Source: Gemmatimonadetes bacterium T265
GTDB lineage: Bacteria; Gemmatimonadota; Gemmatimonadetes; Gemmatimonadales; Gemmatimonadaceae
Assembly (NCBI GenBank): GCA_019973575.1
Contig: BPUI01000001.1
Location: 496,001-560,000 of the forward strand
Direction of reading: 5' to 3'
DNA: 64,000 nt
Every line of letters starts with the position of its first letter. Within the stretch, counting starts at the first letter, position 1. Below the pieces are notes generated by a model that worked only from the letters and a program-made list of their open reading frames with translations, ran no database searches and had not been told where the DNA came from. A program made the translations under genes and the position numbers. Shown in pieces: positions 42,937 to 51,770 of the stretch.

Positions 42937-44145
42937 GTGGACGACGTCGGAGTGACCTTTGCCGCGCTCGCGCCGGTGCGGGCGCGGCTCGCCGCCGCCG
43001 ACGCGGCGGTCGTGGCGGACCAGATCGCCGTCACCGAGATCCCCGCACCGACGGGGGATGAAGGCGCGCGGGCGCGGTGGGTCGCCGCGCGGCTGCGGGC
43101 CGCGGGGATCCCCGCCGTCCGTATCGACGCGGCGGGGAACGTCGTCGCCCGCCGCCCGGGCGTGGACGCACACGGCGCGGCACCGGTCGCCGTCTGCGCG
43201 CACCTCGACACGGTCTTCCCGCGCGAGACGGCGACCGCCGTCCACACCGACGGCGGCCGCCTCGTCGCGCCGGGCATCGGCGACAACGGGCGCGGGCTCG
43301 CCGCCCTGCTCGCGCTCGCCACGGTGTTCGACGGCACCGGACTCCGCACGCGCCGCCCGATCGAGTTCGTCGCCACGGTCGGCGAGGAAGGGCTCGGCGA
43401 CCTCGGCGGCGCGAAACACTACTTCGCGCAGTTCCCGGCGGACGCGCGCCCGGCCGCGGCGGTGGTGCTCGACGGACCGGGCGACGAGCGGGTCGTGCAC
43501 CGCGCGGTCGGCGCGCGGCGGTTCCGTCTCACCTTCCGTGGCCCGGGCGGACACAGCTGGGCGGCGTTCGGCACGGCGAACGCGGTGCACGCCACGGCGC
43601 GCGCGGCGACCCGCCTCGCCGACGTGGCGCTCCCGCCCGGTTCGGCCGCCGGCCGCGTCACGCTCTCCGTCGGGCGGATCGGTGGGGGGCTGAGCGTGAA
43701 CGCGATCCCGGCCGAGGGGTGGCTGGAGGTGGACCTGCGGGCGACGACCGCGCGCGCGCTCGACGACTACGAGGGCGTGGTGCGGCGCGCGGCGCGCGCG
43801 GCGGCGGCCGACGAGAACGCGGTGCGCGCACCCGGCACGGCCGCGCTGACCACCTCGGTCGAGGTGATCGGCGACCGGCCGGCCGGGGCGCTCGCCGGCG
43901 ACCACGCGCTCGTGCAGGCCGCACTCGCGGCGACGCGACTGATCGGGCGCGCGCCGCAGGGCGGCGCGGCGTCGACCGACGCGAACGTCCCGCTCGGGCT
44001 CGGCGTGCCGGCCGTCGCGATCGGAGCCGGCGGGCGCGGCGGGATGGCGCACACGACCGGCGAGTGGTACGAGAACGTCGACGGGGCGCTGGGGATCGCG
44101 CGGGCGCTGACGATTGTGTGCGTGGCCGCGGGGATGGCCGGGTAA
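42937..44145 (+). CDS. M20-family zinc metallopeptidase
   Basis: This 402-residue protein starts at GTG 42937. Zinc ligands and catalytic residues of M20 enzymes are visible: CAHLDTVF (His89, Asp91), GIGDNGRG (Asp116), TVGEEGLGDLGG (Glu150 catalytic, Glu151), VLDGPGDER (Asp), and a C-terminal GGMAHTTGEWY His. The dimerisation domain starts RRFRLTFRGPGGHSWAAFGTANAV. It resembles peptidase T-like or carboxypeptidase/dipeptidase M20 members. No signal peptide, so cytoplasmic. It lies 21 bp after the YbdD gene and may be cotranscribed. It probably hydrolyses dipeptides or acylated amino acids. Confidence 0.88.
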   Translation: MDDVGVTFAALAPVRARLAAADAAVVADQIAVTEIPAPTGDEGARARWVAARLRAAGIPAVRIDAAGNVVARRPGVDAHGAAPVAVCAHLDTVFPRETATAVHTDGGRLVAPGIGDNGRGLAALLALATVFDGTGLRTRRPIEFVATVGEEGLGDLGGAKHYFAQFPADARPAAAVVLDGPGDERVVHRAVGARRFRLTFRGPGGHSWAAFGTANAVHATARAATRLADVALPPGSAAGRVTLSVGRIGGGLSVNAIPAEGWLEVDLRATTARALDDYEGVVRRAARAAAADENAVRAPGTAALTTSVEVIGDRPAGALAGDHALVQAALAATRLIGRAPQGGAASTDANVPLGLGVPAVAIGAGGRGGMAHTTGEWYENVDGALGIARALTIVCVAAGMAG

Positions 44146-44149
44146 GGAA

Positions 44150-44205
44150 CGGTCCTACCGTCGGCGGTGGGGCCGGTGACGGTGGGGTCGCTGACGGTAG
44201 GACCG
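44150..44205. terminator. Long 13-bp inverted repeat between convergent genes
   Basis: CGGTCCTACCGTC (44150-44162) and GACGGTAGGACCG (44193-44205) are perfect complements separated by 30 bases with internal GGTGACGGTGGGG-type repeats. It lies just after the M20 stop and before the convergent nucleotidyltransferase stop. It could end transcription on both strands; no T-tract is present. Confidence 0.7.
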
Positions 44206-44226
44206 CCCACGACCCGACCGGCCACA

Positions 44227-45213
44227 TCAGTCCACCGTCACCTCGGAGCTATCTCCCACCGACCCCGACCCCGCGACCCCCGTCAGCTTCACGTCGTCCC
44301 CCACGAGCGCGTCGTGCAGCCGGCAGTTCACGAGCCGCGTCCGCGCCCCGACCACCGCGTCGCGCACCTCCGACCCGTCGACCACCGCGCCGGCCGAGAT
44401 GCTGACGTTGGGCCCGACGGTCGAGTTGACGACCGTGACGCCGTCCTCGATGTACACGGGGTCGACCACCCGCGCGCCCTCGCCTAACGTCGCGGGGCGC
44501 CGCGCGCGGCCCTTCTCGAGCATCACGCGGTTCGTCGCGATGAGCGTGTCGGGCTGCCCCGCGTCGTACCAGCCCGCGACGTCGACCACCTTGAGCTTCG
44601 CGCCGCGGTCGATCATGTACTGGAACGCGTCGGTGAGGTAGTACTCGCCCTTGTTGGTCGGCTGCGTGAGGACGTGCGCGATCCCCTCGAAGAGCAGTTG
44701 CCAGTTGCGCACGTAGTACAGCCCGATGTTGGCGCGCCGCGAGATCGGCTCGCTCGGCTTCTCGACGATGCGCGTCATGTAGCCGTCCGCGTCGGTGACC
44801 ACGACGCCGAAGCGCTGGTAGTCCTCGACCTCCTTCGTCCAGATGATGCCGTCGGCGTCGGTCGTGTGGATGACCGAGAGGTCGGCGTCGAAGATCGTGT
44901 CGACGAAGATGATCAGCACCGGCTGGTCGACGTACGGGCGCGCGAGGTTCACCGCGCCCGCGGTCCCGTCCTGCACCGCCTGCTCGACGAACACCGCGGG
45001 GAGCCCAATGTCGTCGCGCGCGTGCGCCTCGACCTTTTCCTTCAGGTGCCCCGTGACGTAGACCACCTGCTCGACGCCGCCCACGCGCTTCACGTCGTCC
45101 ATGACGTAGTCCATCACCGGCTTGCCGGCGATGCGCAGCATGGGCTTCGGGGTGACGTAGGTGTGGGGGCGCAGGCGCGTGCCCTTGCCGGCGAGCGGGA
45201 TGATGACCTTCAT
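44227..45213 (-). CDS. Sugar-phosphate nucleotidyltransferase with C-terminal left-handed beta-helix
   Basis: This 328-residue protein starts at ATG 45213. The NTP-transferase signature is KVIIPLAGKGTRLRPHTYVTPKPMLRIAGKPV, followed by IIFVDTIFDADL, GVVVTDADGYMTRIVEKPSEP, GEYYLTDAFQYMI and GWYDAGQPDTLIATNRVML. The C-terminus, about 250-328, has hexapeptide repeats (VYIEDGVTVVNSTVGPNVSISAGAVVDG). This matches long-form glucose-1-phosphate thymidylyl/uridylyl-type enzymes. It may supply nucleotide sugar to the GT operon or to envelope polysaccharide. The sugar cannot be fixed from sequence. It follows the cupin gene by about 62 bp. Confidence 0.87.
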   Translation of the reverse strand: MKVIIPLAGKGTRLRPHTYVTPKPMLRIAGKPVMDYVMDDVKRVGGVEQVVYVTGHLKEKVEAHARDDIGLPAVFVEQAVQDGTAGAVNLARPYVDQPVLIIFVDTIFDADLSVIHTTDADGIIWTKEVEDYQRFGVVVTDADGYMTRIVEKPSEPISRRANIGLYYVRNWQLLFEGIAHVLTQPTNKGEYYLTDAFQYMIDRGAKLKVVDVAGWYDAGQPDTLIATNRVMLEKGRARRPATLGEGARVVDPVYIEDGVTVVNSTVGPNVSISAGAVVDGSEVRDAVVGARTRLVNCRLHDALVGDDVKLTGVAGSGSVGDSSEVTVD

Positions 45214-45275
45214 GAACGGCCGGAGAGAGATATGAGTCGGGGCGCCCCTCGTGGGCGCCCCGCGGCGCGCGAATC

Positions 45276-45665
45276 CTACGCGGCCGACGTGCCCTTCCGC
45301 CCGTAGCGGTCTTCGAGCCGCACGACGTCGTCGAGTTCGGGCGTGGAGGCTTCGAGCACGTCGCAGTCGGTCACCGCCTCGATGTAGTGCACGGTGCCCG
45401 GCGTGATGCGGAACGCGTCGCCGACGCCGAGGCGCATGTCCTGGAGCGGCGCGTCGCTCTCGGGGCCGCCCTCGACGCGGACCCAGTAGCGCATCTCGCC
45501 GGCGAGCAGGTAGACCGTTTCGTCCTTGCGGTGGTGGTACTGCACCGAGAGCGCGTGGCCGGCCTTCACATGCAGGATCTTGCCGACGTACCGGTCGGTG
45601 TGGGCCCAGATCGTCTCGTGTCCCCAGGGCTTGTCGACGCGGGTGACGGGGGTGCGACCACTCAT
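45276..45665 (-). CDS. Cupin, mannose-6-phosphate isomerase type II-like
   Basis: This 129-residue single-domain cupin starts MSGRTPVTRVDKPWGHETIWAHTDRYVGKILHV. The metal-binding cupin motif appears as YHHRKDETVYLLAGEMRYWV and GDAFRITPGTVHYIEAVTDCDVLEASTPELDDVVRLEDRYGR. This matches the phosphomannose isomerase half of ManC/AlgA-type proteins and standalone M6P isomerase cupins. Together with the nucleotidyltransferase it makes a small sugar-nucleotide module. Zinc and substrate binding are inferred from the family. Confidence 0.82.
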   Translation of the reverse strand: MSGRTPVTRVDKPWGHETIWAHTDRYVGKILHVKAGHALSVQYHHRKDETVYLLAGEMRYWVRVEGGPESDAPLQDMRLGVGDAFRITPGTVHYIEAVTDCDVLEASTPELDDVVRLEDRYGRKGTSAA

Positions 45666-45802
45666 ACGGGAGAAGTTGAGGAAGGCGGGCGCGGCGTGAC
45701 GCGCGCGTCACGACCGGAATCGTGCCGGCCGGCAGAGCATCGCCGGGGCGCAATATCGACGGTCGGCGACCACCGGAGCAACGCGCGCGGGCGGCACACA
45801 GG

Positions 45803-46492
45803 TCACGCGCGGGCGTGCATCTCGACCGCGACCCACTCACGCAGGCTGCTGACGCACCAGACGCGCGCGCCCGCGAGCTCCGTCGCGCGGAGGACGCGTT
45901 CCGCGACGAGGCCGCGCTCGAGCAACTCCGCGCGGAACACGCCGCCGAGCAGGCCGCATGCGCGCGGCGGCGTCCAGCGGCGGCCGCCGAGTTCGACGAC
46001 GAGCGAGCCGAGCGTGAACTCCGTGAGTTCGCCCTCCGCGTTCCAGAGCAGGACGTCGTCGACGTGCGTGCGTTCGGCGCGGCGCGCGTCGTAGACCGCG
46101 CGGTGCGTCGTCTTGTGGTGGAGGAAGACGTCGTTGCGGTCGACCGGCGTGCGGGCGAGCGCGGCGGTGCGCACCCGCGACGCGTCGGCGGGGAGGAGGG
46201 CGCTCGCGACCTCCGCGCTGCCGTCCGCGTGCGCGGTGAGTCGCACGCGCCAGCGCTGCGGCTCGCCGGCGAGGAGCGCGGCCTCGCGGCGCAGGGCGGC
46301 GACGGCCGCCGCCGTTGGATCGGCGAAGCCGAAGTGGGCGGCGCTCGCCGCGATCCGATCGAGGTGCCGGTCGAGCCGCGCGAAGCCGTCGGGGAAGCCG
46401 GCGCGTGGCGTGAAGCGAATTGTCTCGAACAGCGCGAAAGGTGGGAACGCGAGCTGCGGGCGCGGCGCGAACGCCGCGGACTCGTCTTCCAC
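45803..46492 (-). CDS. Aminotransferase class IV, PabC-like aminodeoxychorismate lyase
   Basis: The product has 229 residues with FALFETIRFTPRAGFPDGFARLDRHLDRIAASAAHFGF. It has the PLP lysine region DVFLHHKTTHRAVYDARR (Lys127), and ELTEFTLGSLVVELGGRRWTPP and CGLLGGVFRAELLERG. The pattern matches the PabC half of PabB-PabC fusions, which makes p-aminobenzoate for folate. No pabB or pabA is in the window. It starts 11 bp after the stop of the M1 peptidase gene on the same strand. Confidence 0.82.
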   Translation of the reverse strand: MEDESAAFAPRPQLAFPPFALFETIRFTPRAGFPDGFARLDRHLDRIAASAAHFGFADPTAAAVAALRREAALLAGEPQRWRVRLTAHADGSAEVASALLPADASRVRTAALARTPVDRNDVFLHHKTTHRAVYDARRAERTHVDDVLLWNAEGELTEFTLGSLVVELGGRRWTPPRACGLLGGVFRAELLERGLVAERVLRATELAGARVWCVSSLREWVAVEMHARA

Positions 46493-46503
46493 GCCGCCTC
46501 GGC

Positions 46504-48600
46504 TCAGGGCGCGCGCCCGGTGCTCGGGGCCGTGAGGTCGCGCGCCGACCGCGGCGTGACGTAGAAGCGCGCCGTCGTGGCCTCGGTCGCCCCATACGGA
46601 TCGAGGCGCACTTCGAGCGGCGCCGCCGTGTCGGGCGGCGTCGTGATGACGAGGGTCTCGCGGTCACGGCGCGGGTCGCCGCGCACGACCGTCCACCCCG
46701 CGGCCGTCCGCACCCCCACAGGCATCGGGTGGCGGTAGGCGCCGGTGCGCACGAGGGTCGCGCGCGTCTCCCACGCGCCCGCCGGCCCGGTGCGCGCCGA
46801 CCGCACGTCGCGGAGCGCGTAGTCGACCGATCCGACGTCGTGCACCCACTGCGTGAAGAACCAGCCGAGGTCGCGCTCCCACGGCCGATCCGCCGGCGCC
46901 ACACGTTCCGCGCTGGCGCGCATCGCCGCCTCGTCCACGTGCCGGAAGGCCCAGCGCGCGTAGTAGTCGCGCAGGAAGGCGGCGAACGCGGAGTCGCCGA
47001 GCACGTCGCGGAGCGCGCCGTACATGCGTTCGGCGCGCGTGTAGACGGCGAGGTTGTAGGTCGCGAAATCGGCGAACAGGTCGCCGCGCAGGCCGACCGG
47101 CTGCGTGCGTCCCATGCGCGTGAGCGAGTCGAGGAGCAGGCTCACGCGGTCGAGCGCGCGGCGGTTGCCGAGCAGTTGCGCGGGCGGCGGCGGCGGGGCG
47201 ACCGCGGGGCGCGCCGCGGCGCCGGAGGCGAGGTCGGCGCGCGTCTCGCCTAACGCCCACGACGTCTGGTAGGACGTCAGCCCCTCGTCCATCCACCCGC
47301 TCTGCCATTCGTTGTTGGCGAGCAGGCCGTACGAGTAGACGTGGCCGCCCTCGTGGAGAATGAGCGACTGCTGGGCGCCGCCGTTCATTTGCAGCATCGG
47401 AAACTCGGTGCCGCCGCCTTCCAGGCGGTGCAGCACGGTCATCTGCGGGTAGCCGTACGGGCCGTAGACGCGTTCGAGCCAGCCGAGTGTGGCGACCGTG
47501 CGCGCCACCGCGCGCCCGCCGCCGAAGGTGGTATCGTCGCCCGGGCGATAGAGCGCGTGGACGCGCACCGTGTCCCACACCGCGAAGCGGCCGCCGGGCG
47601 CGCCGGCCGGGCGCCCGCGCACGTACGCGCCGCCCTCGTACCGGTAGTCGGGCGAGGTGGACCAGCCGAAGTGGTGGACGCCGCGGGCGAGGAAGCGCAC
47701 CGATCGTTCGCCCGGGCGCAGCTTGAAGCGCGGGCCCGGCGTCACGACGCCGTACGCGTCCGCGCCGGTGCGCACCGGGCCGCTGCGCGACACGCGCGCC
47801 CAGCCCGGATCGCCCTCGACCGGCACACCGGTCGCGCCGACTACCTGGTCGTCGGCGAGGATGAGCGTGACGTCGAAGGTGCCGAACTCGCCGTACAGCT
47901 CGCCCGAGGGGACGAGCGCGTGCGGCTGCCACCCGCCGCGGTCGTAGACGGCGACCTTCGGAAACCACTGCGCGAAGTCGTAGCTCCGCCCCCGTCGTCC
48001 CTGGCGCCGGAGGATCGTGCTCGGCCGTGCCTCCCACGCGAAGGTGACGACCGCCGAGTCGTGTGGCGCGAGCGGGTGCGGGAGCAGGAAGTGGGCGACC
48101 GTGCTGTCCGGCGCGCCGGGGTACTCGACGCGCACCGCGACGCCGTCGACCTGCGGCGCCGCCGTGAAGCGCTCGAAGCCGTAGGCGGGCTTGCCGAGCG
48201 TCTGGAAGCGTACGCGTCCCTCGCGGGCGTCGTCCGCGGCCCAGCGCGAGCCGGGGCGGAACGCGTTCAGGTGCTGGTGCACGAACAGCTCGCGGAGCGT
48301 GTCGGGCGAGGCGTTCACGTACGTGAGGCGCGCCGTGGCGACGAGCACCTCGCGCGCTTCGTCGAGGCGGGCGATGATCTGGTAGTCGGCGCGCTGCTGC
48401 CAGTAGCCGGCCGTGTCGCCGCCCGCGGGGGAGGTGCGCGACGGCGCGGCGGGGCGGCCGGCGAAGCGTTGGGCGCTGTCGCGGGCGGGGGCGTAGGCGG
48501 GGAGCGGTGCGCCCTGGCCGGCCGCGTACGCGGGGGCGAGCACGCCGCAGGCGACGAGCGACGCGAGGATCGACGAGGAAGGCGGGCGCACGCGGGGCAA
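46504..48600 (-). CDS. Exported M1-family metallopeptidase
   Basis: This 698-residue protein has a signal peptide (about 1-28, LAPAYAAGQG). The N-terminal beta domain, about 65-270, has DYQIIARLDEAREVLVATARLTYVNASPDTLRELFVHQHLN. The gluzincin motif is HEGGH (His416, Glu417, His420), with Glu439 in GWMDEGLTSY as third zinc ligand (HExxH-x18-E). Upstream, FPMLQMNG corresponds to the GAMEN-like substrate loop. The C-terminal region includes FFTQWVHDVGSVDYALRDV. It belongs to the M1 aminopeptidase-like proteins common in Gemmatimonadota and Bacteroidota; the peptide substrate is unknown. Confidence 0.9.
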   Translation of the reverse strand: MPRVRPPSSSILASLVACGVLAPAYAAGQGAPLPAYAPARDSAQRFAGRPAAPSRTSPAGGDTAGYWQQRADYQIIARLDEAREVLVATARLTYVNASPDTLRELFVHQHLNAFRPGSRWAADDAREGRVRFQTLGKPAYGFERFTAAPQVDGVAVRVEYPGAPDSTVAHFLLPHPLAPHDSAVVTFAWEARPSTILRRQGRRGRSYDFAQWFPKVAVYDRGGWQPHALVPSGELYGEFGTFDVTLILADDQVVGATGVPVEGDPGWARVSRSGPVRTGADAYGVVTPGPRFKLRPGERSVRFLARGVHHFGWSTSPDYRYEGGAYVRGRPAGAPGGRFAVWDTVRVHALYRPGDDTTFGGGRAVARTVATLGWLERVYGPYGYPQMTVLHRLEGGGTEFPMLQMNGGAQQSLILHEGGHVYSYGLLANNEWQSGWMDEGLTSYQTSWALGETRADLASGAAARPAVAPPPPPAQLLGNRRALDRVSLLLDSLTRMGRTQPVGLRGDLFADFATYNLAVYTRAERMYGALRDVLGDSAFAAFLRDYYARWAFRHVDEAAMRASAERVAPADRPWERDLGWFFTQWVHDVGSVDYALRDVRSARTGPAGAWETRATLVRTGAYRHPMPVGVRTAAGWTVVRGDPRRDRETLVITTPPDTAAPLEVRLDPYGATEATTARFYVTPRSARDLTAPSTGRAP

Positions 48601-48642
48601 GCTACCCGACCGTGCGACCGCACGCCGCCGGAATGCGCCGCC

Positions 48643-49251
48643 TCACGTCTCGATCGCGGTCGTCGTGAGCCCGAGCAGGCCGCCCCACGCGTCGGTCCCG
48701 ACCAGGTAGCAGCGCACCGCGATGCGCCCGACGCGGTAGACGCGCGTTGTCCCCGTCACGGCGTGCACGGTCCGCTTAAGAGCCCGGTACCGTGGCACGA
48801 GCGCCCGCGCCCACTCGTCGGCCGGGTCGACCTGCTCGATGTGGCGCGCGAAGAAGCTGTCGAGCGACACGACCTCGACCGGCTCGTCGGGTGCGACGTC
48901 GAAGGCGGCGCGGAACGCGGCCTCGTCAAGCGTCGCGTGCGGCGGGACGCGGCGCGGGGCTATGACGAAATCGAACGCGTAGTCCGACTCGCTCATGTAC
49001 GTCAGGCCCGCCGCGGCGCGCTCGAGCCGAGCGCGGTCGCGCGCCCGGCGCCGCTCGCAGGCGGCCGGGCAGTCGCCAGCGGTGGGCCGATCGTCACCGG
49101 TCTGCATGACGAGAGTGGGCGACGGTACGCGCGCCGTAGTGGCGCGGGTCGGGACCGACGTGACGCGGTCGGACGCGCACGCCGCGGCGGCGACCCAGAG
49201 TGCGGCGACCGAGAGTGCGGCGACGAAGGCAGAGCGGGGCACGAAGCGCAT
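48643..49251 (-). CDS. Exported nuclease A inhibitor (NuiA)-like lipoprotein
   Basis: From ATG 49251 the protein has 202 residues, with a lipoprotein signal ending AAAAC (Cys25). The C-terminal region matches NuiA-family inhibitors: RLERAAAGLTYMSESDYAFDFVIA, EPVEVVSLDSFFARHIEQVD, VPRYRALKRTVHAVTGTTRVYRVGRIAVRCYLVGTDAWGGLLGLTTTAIET. Known NuiA (cyanobacteria) binds and inhibits a sugar-nonspecific DNA/RNA nuclease. Here the protein would be anchored outside the cytoplasm. No partner nuclease gene is in the window. A linker of about 40 residues separates the lipid anchor from the domain. Confidence 0.75.
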   Translation of the reverse strand: MRFVPRSAFVAALSVAALWVAAAACASDRVTSVPTRATTARVPSPTLVMQTGDDRPTAGDCPAACERRRARDRARLERAAAGLTYMSESDYAFDFVIAPRRVPPHATLDEAAFRAAFDVAPDEPVEVVSLDSFFARHIEQVDPADEWARALVPRYRALKRTVHAVTGTTRVYRVGRIAVRCYLVGTDAWGGLLGLTTTAIET

Positions 49252-49399
49252 GGGAGCACGGTGGGTGGCCGCGCCCGGCGCCCGCCGCGTGCGGGCGACA
49301 CGGTCGCGTGCCGGCCCGCACAACCTCGGTGATCCCGCCCTGCCTAACTACGCCGTTTCCTTGCCGACTGGGGCGGCGTGTTGCGGAGTGCGCTCCATC

Positions 49400-51559
49400 T
49401 CACCGCCCCGCCGACGCCGCCCGCGTCGGCCCCGCCCCGCCCGCGAGCCCGACCGCGTCGAGCATGAACGCGTACCGGTACGCCTGCTCGCGCAGCAAGT
49501 CGTACCGCCCCGAACTGCCGCCGTGCCCGCCGTGCATGTTGATGTGGAAGACGAGCGGGTTGGCGTCCGTCTTCGTCGCGCGGAGCTTCGCGACCCACTT
49601 CGTCGGCTCGTGAAAGCCGACCTGCGAGTCGTTGAGCGAACTCGTGACGAGCAGCCACGGGTACGCCTGCGGCCGCACGTTGTCGTACGGCGAGTACGTC
49701 TTCAGGTACGCGTACTCGGCCGGCACCCGCGGGTTGCCCCACTGCAGCCACTCCTGCGCGGTGAGCGGGAGCGACGCGTCGAGCATCGTGTTCACGACGT
49801 CGACGAACGGCACGTCGGCGACGATCGCGCGGAAGAGCTGCGGGCGCTCGTTGGCGACGACGCCCATCAGCAGCCCGCCCGCGGAGCCGCCGTTCGCGAC
49901 GAGCCGGTCGGGCGAGGTGTAGTGCAGCCTAACGAGCCCCTCCGCGACGTCCTCGAAGTCGTAGAAGGTGTTCCGCTTGTTGAGCATCTTGCCCTGGTCG
50001 TACCAGCGCCGCCCCATCTCCTGCCCGCCGCGGATGTGCGCGATGGCGTAGACGAAGCCGCGGTCGACGAGCGAGAACACGGTCGAGTGGAAGGTCGGCT
50101 CGGTCGTGTAGCCGTACGAGCCGTACGCGTAGAGCAGGAGCGGCGAGTGCGGGTCGGCCGGCGCGCCCTTGCGCGTGAGCAGCGACACCGGCACGGGCGT
50201 GCCGTCGCGCGCGGTGACCATCAGCCGCCGCACCTCGTAGCGCGACGCGTCGTAGGTCGGCACCTCGGTGCGCTTCTTCACGTCGAGGCGCCGCGCCGCC
50301 ACGTCGTAGTCGTAGACCGTGGGCGGGGTGACGAGCGACGAGTAGTCGAAGCGGTACGCCGTCGCGGCGAACTCCTCGTTCCGGTCCGGGTCGACGCCGT
50401 ACGCCGGCTCGGGGAGCGCGACCGTGTGCGTCTGCCCCGACGCCGCCTCGGTGACCCGCAGCCGCCGCATGCCGCCCGTCCGCTCGCCGACGACCACGAA
50501 GTCGCGGAACGGGTCGACGAACTCGACGAACGCCGAGTCGCGGTGCGGCAGCCAGGCGCGCCACGCGCCGGGCGACGCGTCCGCGTCGGGGGCCCGCACG
50601 ACCTTGAAGTTGACGGCCCCGCCCGCGTTGGTCCGGATCAGCCAGCCGCCGCCGTCGTGCGCGAGGCTGTACTCGACCCCGTCGCGCCGGCCGCCGGTCG
50701 CGCGCGGCGCCTCCGCCGGCCGGTCGGCCGGGATCACGCGCCAGTCGGAGGTCGTGAAGCTCTCCGCGCCGAGCACGACGTAGCGCCCGTCGCGCGTGCG
50801 CTCGAGCCCGACGTTGTAGAGAAGCGAGTCCTCGCGAAAGACGTTCGCGTCGCCCCCGGCCGCCCCCGCGTGCGGCGCGCCTAACGTGCGGCGCCAGACC
50901 GCGTTGTCGCGCCGCGCCGAGTCGCCGGTCACGTAGAAGTACGTGCGGTTGTCGTTCGCCCACGCCGTCGCCCCCGTCACGTTCGACACCGTGTCGACGA
51001 GGCGCCCCGTGCGCAGGTCCTTGGCGTAGAGCGTGTAGACGCGCAGCGCCGTCGTGTCCTCGAGGAAAAGCAGCGTCGACCCGTCCGGGCTCACGTTGAG
51101 GCCGCCGAGCCCGAGGAACTTCTTCCCCGCCGCGCGCGCGTTCTGGTCGAGCACGACTTCCTCGGGCGCGTCCATCGTCCCGCGGCGGCGGCAGAAGATC
51201 GGGTACGCCTTCCCGGCCTCGGTGCGCGTGTAATACCAGTAGCCGTCCTTCCGGTACGGCACCGAGAGGTCGGTCTCCTTCACGCGCGCGAGCATCTCGC
51301 GGTAGAGCGTGTCGCGCAGCGCCGCGGTGCGCGCCGTCGTGGAGTCGGCGTACGCATTCTCCGCGTCGAGGTACGCGATCACCGCGGGGTCACGCTTGTT
51401 CTTGAGCCACGCGTAGTCGTCGGTGCGCACGTCGCCGTTAAGCGTGTCCACCTGTGCGTGGCGGGCCGCGACGGGCGGCTTCGGCGCCTGACCGCGCGCG
51501 ACGGCCGCCGCGGCCAAACACGAGCCGACGAGAAGGAATGAGCGGCAACGAACGCGCAT
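49400..51559 (-). CDS. Exported S9 prolyl oligopeptidase (protease II-like)
   Basis: From ATG 51559 (MRVRCRSFLLVGS) the protein has 719 residues, with a signal peptide ending AVARGQAP. The propeller domain is about residues 30-440 (DDYAWLKNKRDPAVIAYLDAENAYAD, RTRTEAGKAYPIFCRRRG region). The alpha/beta hydrolase domain has PLLLYAYGSYGYTTEPTFHSTVFSL, IAHIRGGQEMGRRWYDQGKMLNKRNTFYDF, the nucleophile loop VANGGSAGGLLMG (Ser), and HINMHGGHGG with the catalytic His. It cleaves peptides after basic residues or proline in related enzymes. It ends just before the NuiA-like region. Confidence 0.92.
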   Translation of the reverse strand: MRVRCRSFLLVGSCLAAAAVARGQAPKPPVAARHAQVDTLNGDVRTDDYAWLKNKRDPAVIAYLDAENAYADSTTARTAALRDTLYREMLARVKETDLSVPYRKDGYWYYTRTEAGKAYPIFCRRRGTMDAPEEVVLDQNARAAGKKFLGLGGLNVSPDGSTLLFLEDTTALRVYTLYAKDLRTGRLVDTVSNVTGATAWANDNRTYFYVTGDSARRDNAVWRRTLGAPHAGAAGGDANVFREDSLLYNVGLERTRDGRYVVLGAESFTTSDWRVIPADRPAEAPRATGGRRDGVEYSLAHDGGGWLIRTNAGGAVNFKVVRAPDADASPGAWRAWLPHRDSAFVEFVDPFRDFVVVGERTGGMRRLRVTEAASGQTHTVALPEPAYGVDPDRNEEFAATAYRFDYSSLVTPPTVYDYDVAARRLDVKKRTEVPTYDASRYEVRRLMVTARDGTPVPVSLLTRKGAPADPHSPLLLYAYGSYGYTTEPTFHSTVFSLVDRGFVYAIAHIRGGQEMGRRWYDQGKMLNKRNTFYDFEDVAEGLVRLHYTSPDRLVANGGSAGGLLMGVVANERPQLFRAIVADVPFVDVVNTMLDASLPLTAQEWLQWGNPRVPAEYAYLKTYSPYDNVRPQAYPWLLVTSSLNDSQVGFHEPTKWVAKLRATKTDANPLVFHINMHGGHGGSSGRYDLLREQAYRYAFMLDAVGLAGGAGPTRAASAGR

Positions 51560-51646
51560 CGAAAGCTCCGAATCCGAGAAGGTATAACCCGCGAGCCAAA
51601 GCCTACGCCCGCCCCGCCCTACGCGCAAAGCCAGCCGTGGGGCGGG

Positions 51647-51749
51647 GGCGCGGGGCCGGAGCGCGCGTCGACATCGCGGCCCACCGATCACCCGCCCTCG
51701 TGACCGCCCACGGGCCGTGCGTCGTTGAGCGCGCGGAGCGCCCCGCGCC
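51647..51749 (+). repeat. 103-bp palindromic intergenic repeat, copy 2
   Basis: It aligns without gaps to 14373-14475 with 8 mismatches by eye. The same imperfect inverted repeat of about 36-38 bp arms is present. It lies between the start of the S9 peptidase gene and the end of the pgl gene, in a 211-bp gap on the minus strand. Confidence 0.85.
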
Positions 51750-51770
51750 CCCGCCCCACGCGCGACCCGC

